From BHER01 sp051652245 (lineage in GTDB: Bacteria; Bacillota_I; Bacilli_A; Culicoidibacterales; Culicoidibacteraceae), in assembly GCA_051652245.1 (NCBI GenBank), contig JBOFTV010000033.1:1-25317 (forward strand): a DNA stretch of 25,317 nucleotides. Direction: 5' to 3'. Numbering within the stretch: position 1 is the first letter of the stretch; the number at the start of each line of letters is the position of its first letter. The notes below the pieces were generated by a model. That model made no database searches, was not told where the DNA came from, and saw nothing but the letters and a program-made list of their open reading frames with translations. The translations under genes and the position numbers were made by a program. Of this stretch, positions 23,501-25,317 are shown piece after piece.

Positions 23501-25317
23501 GTCTGCACTTATGGTTTCACCTACTTCTGGATTAGTTGCTACAGCTGTTTTAATGGTTGCATCCACTGTTGCCTGCGTGCCTGTTGCCGTTTTGAAAGTT
23601 ACTTTATAGTCTCCGGGTTGGCTAATTCCCACGAGTCCACCTGCCTCTGTAATTTCCACACTTACACCTGTTGCGGTTATTTTTGCGCTCGCTTTGGCTG
23701 CTGTAATCACAGTTTCAAGATTCCCACTTTGGGCTTCCGCAAGCGACATTATGAAATCATTTGCCATAATTGTTTCGCTCGTTTCTGGATTAATTACGAT
23801 GGTTGTATTAATTGTGGCGTCTACTACTGTCTGTGTTCCTTTTGCTGTTTTAAATGTCACTTTATAGACACCGGGCTGCATTATTGTTCCTAATCCTGTT
23901 GCATCTGTGATTTCAACTGCTTCTCCTGTTGTTGTCACCTTTGCACTTGCTACCGCTGCTCCAACCAATACGACTATATCTGCACTTTGGGCAGCAGCTA
24001 ATGACAGCGTAAAATTATTTGCTATGATTGTTTCTCCTGTTAGTGGGTCTACTACCACTCCTGTTCTAATGGTTGCATCAACTATAGCCTGCGTTCCTTT
24101 TGCTGTTTTAAATGTTACACTATATACACCGCTATCAATAATTCCTTCTAATCCTGTTGCTTCTGTGATTTCAACTACTTCTCCTGTTGTTGTCACTTTT
24201 GCACTTGCTACTGCTGCTTCAACCAATGCTTTTGTGTCTGCGCTTTGAGCATTAGCTAATGACAGCGTAAAATTATTTGCTATGATTGTTTCAGCTGTTT
24301 CCGGATCAACGATGACTGCTGTTTTAATCGTTGCTTCCACCACTACCGCTGTTCCTTTCACCGTTTTAAAGGCTACTTTATAGCCTCCAGGTTGGTTAAT
24401 TTCTTCAAGACCAGTTGCTTCGGTGATTTCCACATTTACTCCTGTTGTAGTTACTTTTGCGCTCGCTTTGGCTGCTCTAATCAAGTCAGATCTTGTCGCA
24501 CTTTGGGCATCCAACAGTGACATCGTAAAATCATTGGCACTGATTGTTTCGTCCATTACCGGATCTATGGCTACGGCTGTTTTAATTGTTGCATCTACTA
24601 TTACCTCGGTTCCTTTCACCGTTTTAAAGGCTACTTTATATGCTCCGTGTTGGATTATTCCTTCAAGGCCCATTACTTCTGTAATTTCTACATTTACTCC
24701 TGTTATGTCCACTTTCGCACTTGCTGATGCAGCCCTAATTAAGGTTGCTACATCTGCACTTTGGGCATCCAACAATGACATCGTAAAATCATTGGCACTG
24801 ATTATTTCCCCCATTTCTGGATTGGTAATAACCGCTGTTTTTATCGTTGTTTCGACCACTACCCTAGTCCCTTTCACCGTTCTGAAGGTTACTTTATAGA
24901 CACCGGGTTGGCTAATCCCCTCTAGACCAATTACTTCGGTGATTTCTACGCTTACTCCTGTTGAGGTTACTTTTGCGCTTGCTGATGCTACTCCAATTAA
25001 GGTTGCTATATCAGCACTTTGGGCATTTAGTAGTGACATCGTAAAATCATTGGCACTGATTGTTTCTTCCGTTTCTGTATCTATGACTACGGCTGTTTTT
25101 ATCGTTGCTTCCACTACTACCGCGGTTCCCTTCACCGTTTTGAAGGCTACTTTATAGACCCCAGGTTGGTTAACTCCTCCTAGACCGGTTGCTTCTGTGA
25201 TTTCAACGTTTAATCCCGTTGAAATCACTTTTGCACTTGCTGTTGCTTCCCTAATTAAGGTTGTAATATCTGCACTTTGAGCTTCTATTAATGACATCGT
25301 AAAATCATTGGCACTGA
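20525..25317 (-). CDS. Giant repeat-containing LPXTG cell-wall-anchored protein (5' end missing)
   Basis: About 1,596 residues are visible; the reading frame is open to the window edge (…SANDFT before the first Met), so start and signal peptide are beyond it. Order: fourteen 86-residue tandem repeats, a shortened fifteenth (about 81 residues), a diverged sixteenth starting SANNITVDIYD, then two Ig-like modules with the pattern G-x-A/S...V-x-LPNG/S-x-I...TWEI, each close to 80 residues. The last 37 residues form a sorting signal: LPQTG, a hydrophobic stretch (TMSATLILLGSLIVAY) and the basic tail SRKKRNDAQ. Sortase A should link it to peptidoglycan. The long repeat stalk suggests an adhesin or biofilm protein; its binding head, if any, is not seen. 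It has its own terminator and no evident tie to the operon. Confidence 0.9.
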   Translation of the reverse strand, partial: SANDFTMSLIEAQSADITTLIREATASAKVISTGLNVEITEATGLGGVNQPGVYKVAFKTVKGTAVVVEATIKTAVVIDTETEETISANDFTMSLLNAQSADIATLIGVASASAKVTSTGVSVEITEVIGLEGISQPGVYKVTFRTVKGTRVVVETTIKTAVITNPEMGEIISANDFTMSLLDAQSADVATLIRAASASAKVDITGVNVEITEVMGLEGIIQHGAYKVAFKTVKGTEVIVDATIKTAVAIDPVMDETISANDFTMSLLDAQSATRSDLIRAAKASAKVTTTGVNVEITEATGLEEINQPGGYKVAFKTVKGTAVVVEATIKTAVIVDPETAETIIANNFTLSLANAQSADTKALVEAAVASAKVTTTGEVVEITEATGLEGIIDSGVYSVTFKTAKGTQAIVDATIRTGVVVDPLTGETIIANNFTLSLAAAQSADIVVLVGAAVASAKVTTTGEAVEITDATGLGTIMQPGVYKVTFKTAKGTQTVVDATINTTIVINPETSETIMANDFIMSLAEAQSGNLETVITAAKASAKITATGVSVEITEAGGLVGISQPGDYKVTFKTATGTQATVDATIKTAVATNPEVGETISADNFTMSLFDAQNANAIALITAAKASAKVTVTGEAVEIVEAIGLDQITQPGDYKLTFRTAKGTQAVVDAIIKTTVIINPEMDETIMANDFTMSLVDAQNSDIGELITAASASAKVISTGEAVGITFATELTGIIQSGVYKITFRTTKGTMIVVDAIIRTTIVNDPQTTETLMANDFTMSVADAQSADIRGLITAAGASAKVTETGVAVDITEVMGNEQFSWPGEYNITFKTEKGTEVTVNATLKTAVVVDLETAETLMANEFTMSLTDAQNADISALVRAASASARLTATGEVVEITGAIGLAGIKQPGEYPITFKTAHGTEVVVGATIKTTVVINPQTGETIGANEFAMSLTEAQNADTIALITATKASAKITATGEVVKIIEVTQLKEITQPGQYPVTFKTAAGTEATVEATIRTKVIVDPQPNEIIMANDFTMSLKDIQSADIAVLIRAANASAKMISTGEAVEITEVSGHREIIHPGRANLTFKTTKGTEVSVDATIKTVVVIDPQTDEMVTANDFTISLKDAQSADTTALITAASATAKATETGIGIEITEATGLTEITQLGTYKVIFKTASGTQVIVDATVKTAVTTNEEKREIISANDFMISYEEAKSATATELISRATATAITSENHNEIGITKTTLLADITEGGAYQIIFSTEAETKVEVTAKVGNRSAKYLLSANNITVDIYDVDQNKETGTLEATILAATDAKATNVETNEIARNVRITPESLEKIKTEGGMQVATLEFNENTTANILRGELSEAEPKFNGIHSLDIEITVTHNPPTVEVNQILSGKNTKISGTATAGSLVQILLPNSQIIEVESKDETWEIIVAEELLADQTIMITATDKFGGTSKTQQITVISNPNLVKPEPPIFNPIRANQTVITGQSQLNTTVNITLPNGETISTETSNQTWEITVKITLIEGQIITATATTANGITSDTATTVVLGTATELPQTGEPTNTIGTMSATLILLGSLIVAYSRKKRNDAQ
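21704..25315 (-). repeat. Fourteen 258-bp tandem repeats in the surface-protein gene
   Basis: Units begin at 25315 and recur every 258 bp with no insertions or deletions down to 21704; a degenerate fifteenth continues to about 21461. Each 86-residue unit runs SANDFTMSL-xx-AQSADxxxLIxAAxASAKVTxTG (probable helix) then xVEITEVxGLxxIxQPGxYKVTFKTxKGTxVxVxATIKTAVV (beta-strands), ending in a short acidic linker (NPETxETI). Units 1-4 start with SANDFT and look most alike; units 5-6 share IANNFTLSL; units 9-13 mostly start MANDF/MANEF. The array continues past the window. Confidence 0.95.

Noticed and set aside
21602..25157. Series of plus-strand open frames of 60-158 codons under the surface-protein gene
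   Set aside because: They recur with the 258-bp repeat period and are antisense by-products of the repeats.

Overview
This window comes from a low-GC Gram-positive bacterium (Bacillota). The evidence is AT-rich sequence, AGGAGG-type ribosome sites, TATAAT/TTGACA promoters, a cre box, an LPXTG-anchored surface protein and the secG-rnr-smpB gene order typical of the phylum. Within Bacillota it looks most like Lactobacillales or Listeriaceae (asnA, PTS-linked DhaKLM), but the genus cannot be fixed from the sequence alone.

Left part (1-7.8 kb): a decayed IS3-family insertion-sequence remnant lies at the window edge. It is followed by asnA (the only clear plus-strand gene), then on the minus strand a cardiolipin synthase, smpB, rnr (RNase R with an unusual tail of nine 17-residue repeats), secG and a small SRPBCC-fold protein.

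Centre (7.8-20.4 kb): a ROK-family regulator sits next to an 11-gene minus-strand operon. The operon is read from one sigma-A promoter at about 20.35 kb that overlaps a cre box and is followed by a palindromic operator. In transcription order the genes are: sulfofructose transaldolase (sftT), a DUF4867 protein, sulfoquinovose isomerase (sftI), a YihU-like sulfolactaldehyde reductase, a GH31 sulfoquinovosidase (sftG), a TauE/SafE exporter, a GPH-family importer, dhaK, dhaL, dhaM and glycerol dehydrogenase. This reads as a sulfo-TAL pathway for the plant sulfolipid headgroup sulfoquinovosyl glycerol, joined to a complete route for the released glycerol. Proposed flow: the symporter takes up SQ-glycerol; GH31 splits it into SQ and glycerol; SftI converts SQ to sulfofructose; SftT moves the C3 unit from sulfofructose to GAP, giving fructose-6-P and sulfolactaldehyde (SLA); the reductase makes DHPS using NAD(P)H; the TauE protein exports DHPS. 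Meanwhile glycerol goes to DHA (yielding NADH) and to DHAP (using PTS phosphate). The glycerol branch could therefore supply both the reductant for SLA and the triose acceptor for the transaldolase. The pathway assignment rests on family recognition and active-site residues; the integrated stoichiometry is inference.

Right part (20.5-25.3 kb): the C-terminal ~1,596 residues of a very large LPXTG surface protein, built from at least fourteen 86-residue tandem repeats with exactly 258-bp spacing, followed by diverged repeats, two Ig-like modules and an LPQTG sorting signal. Its start lies beyond the window.
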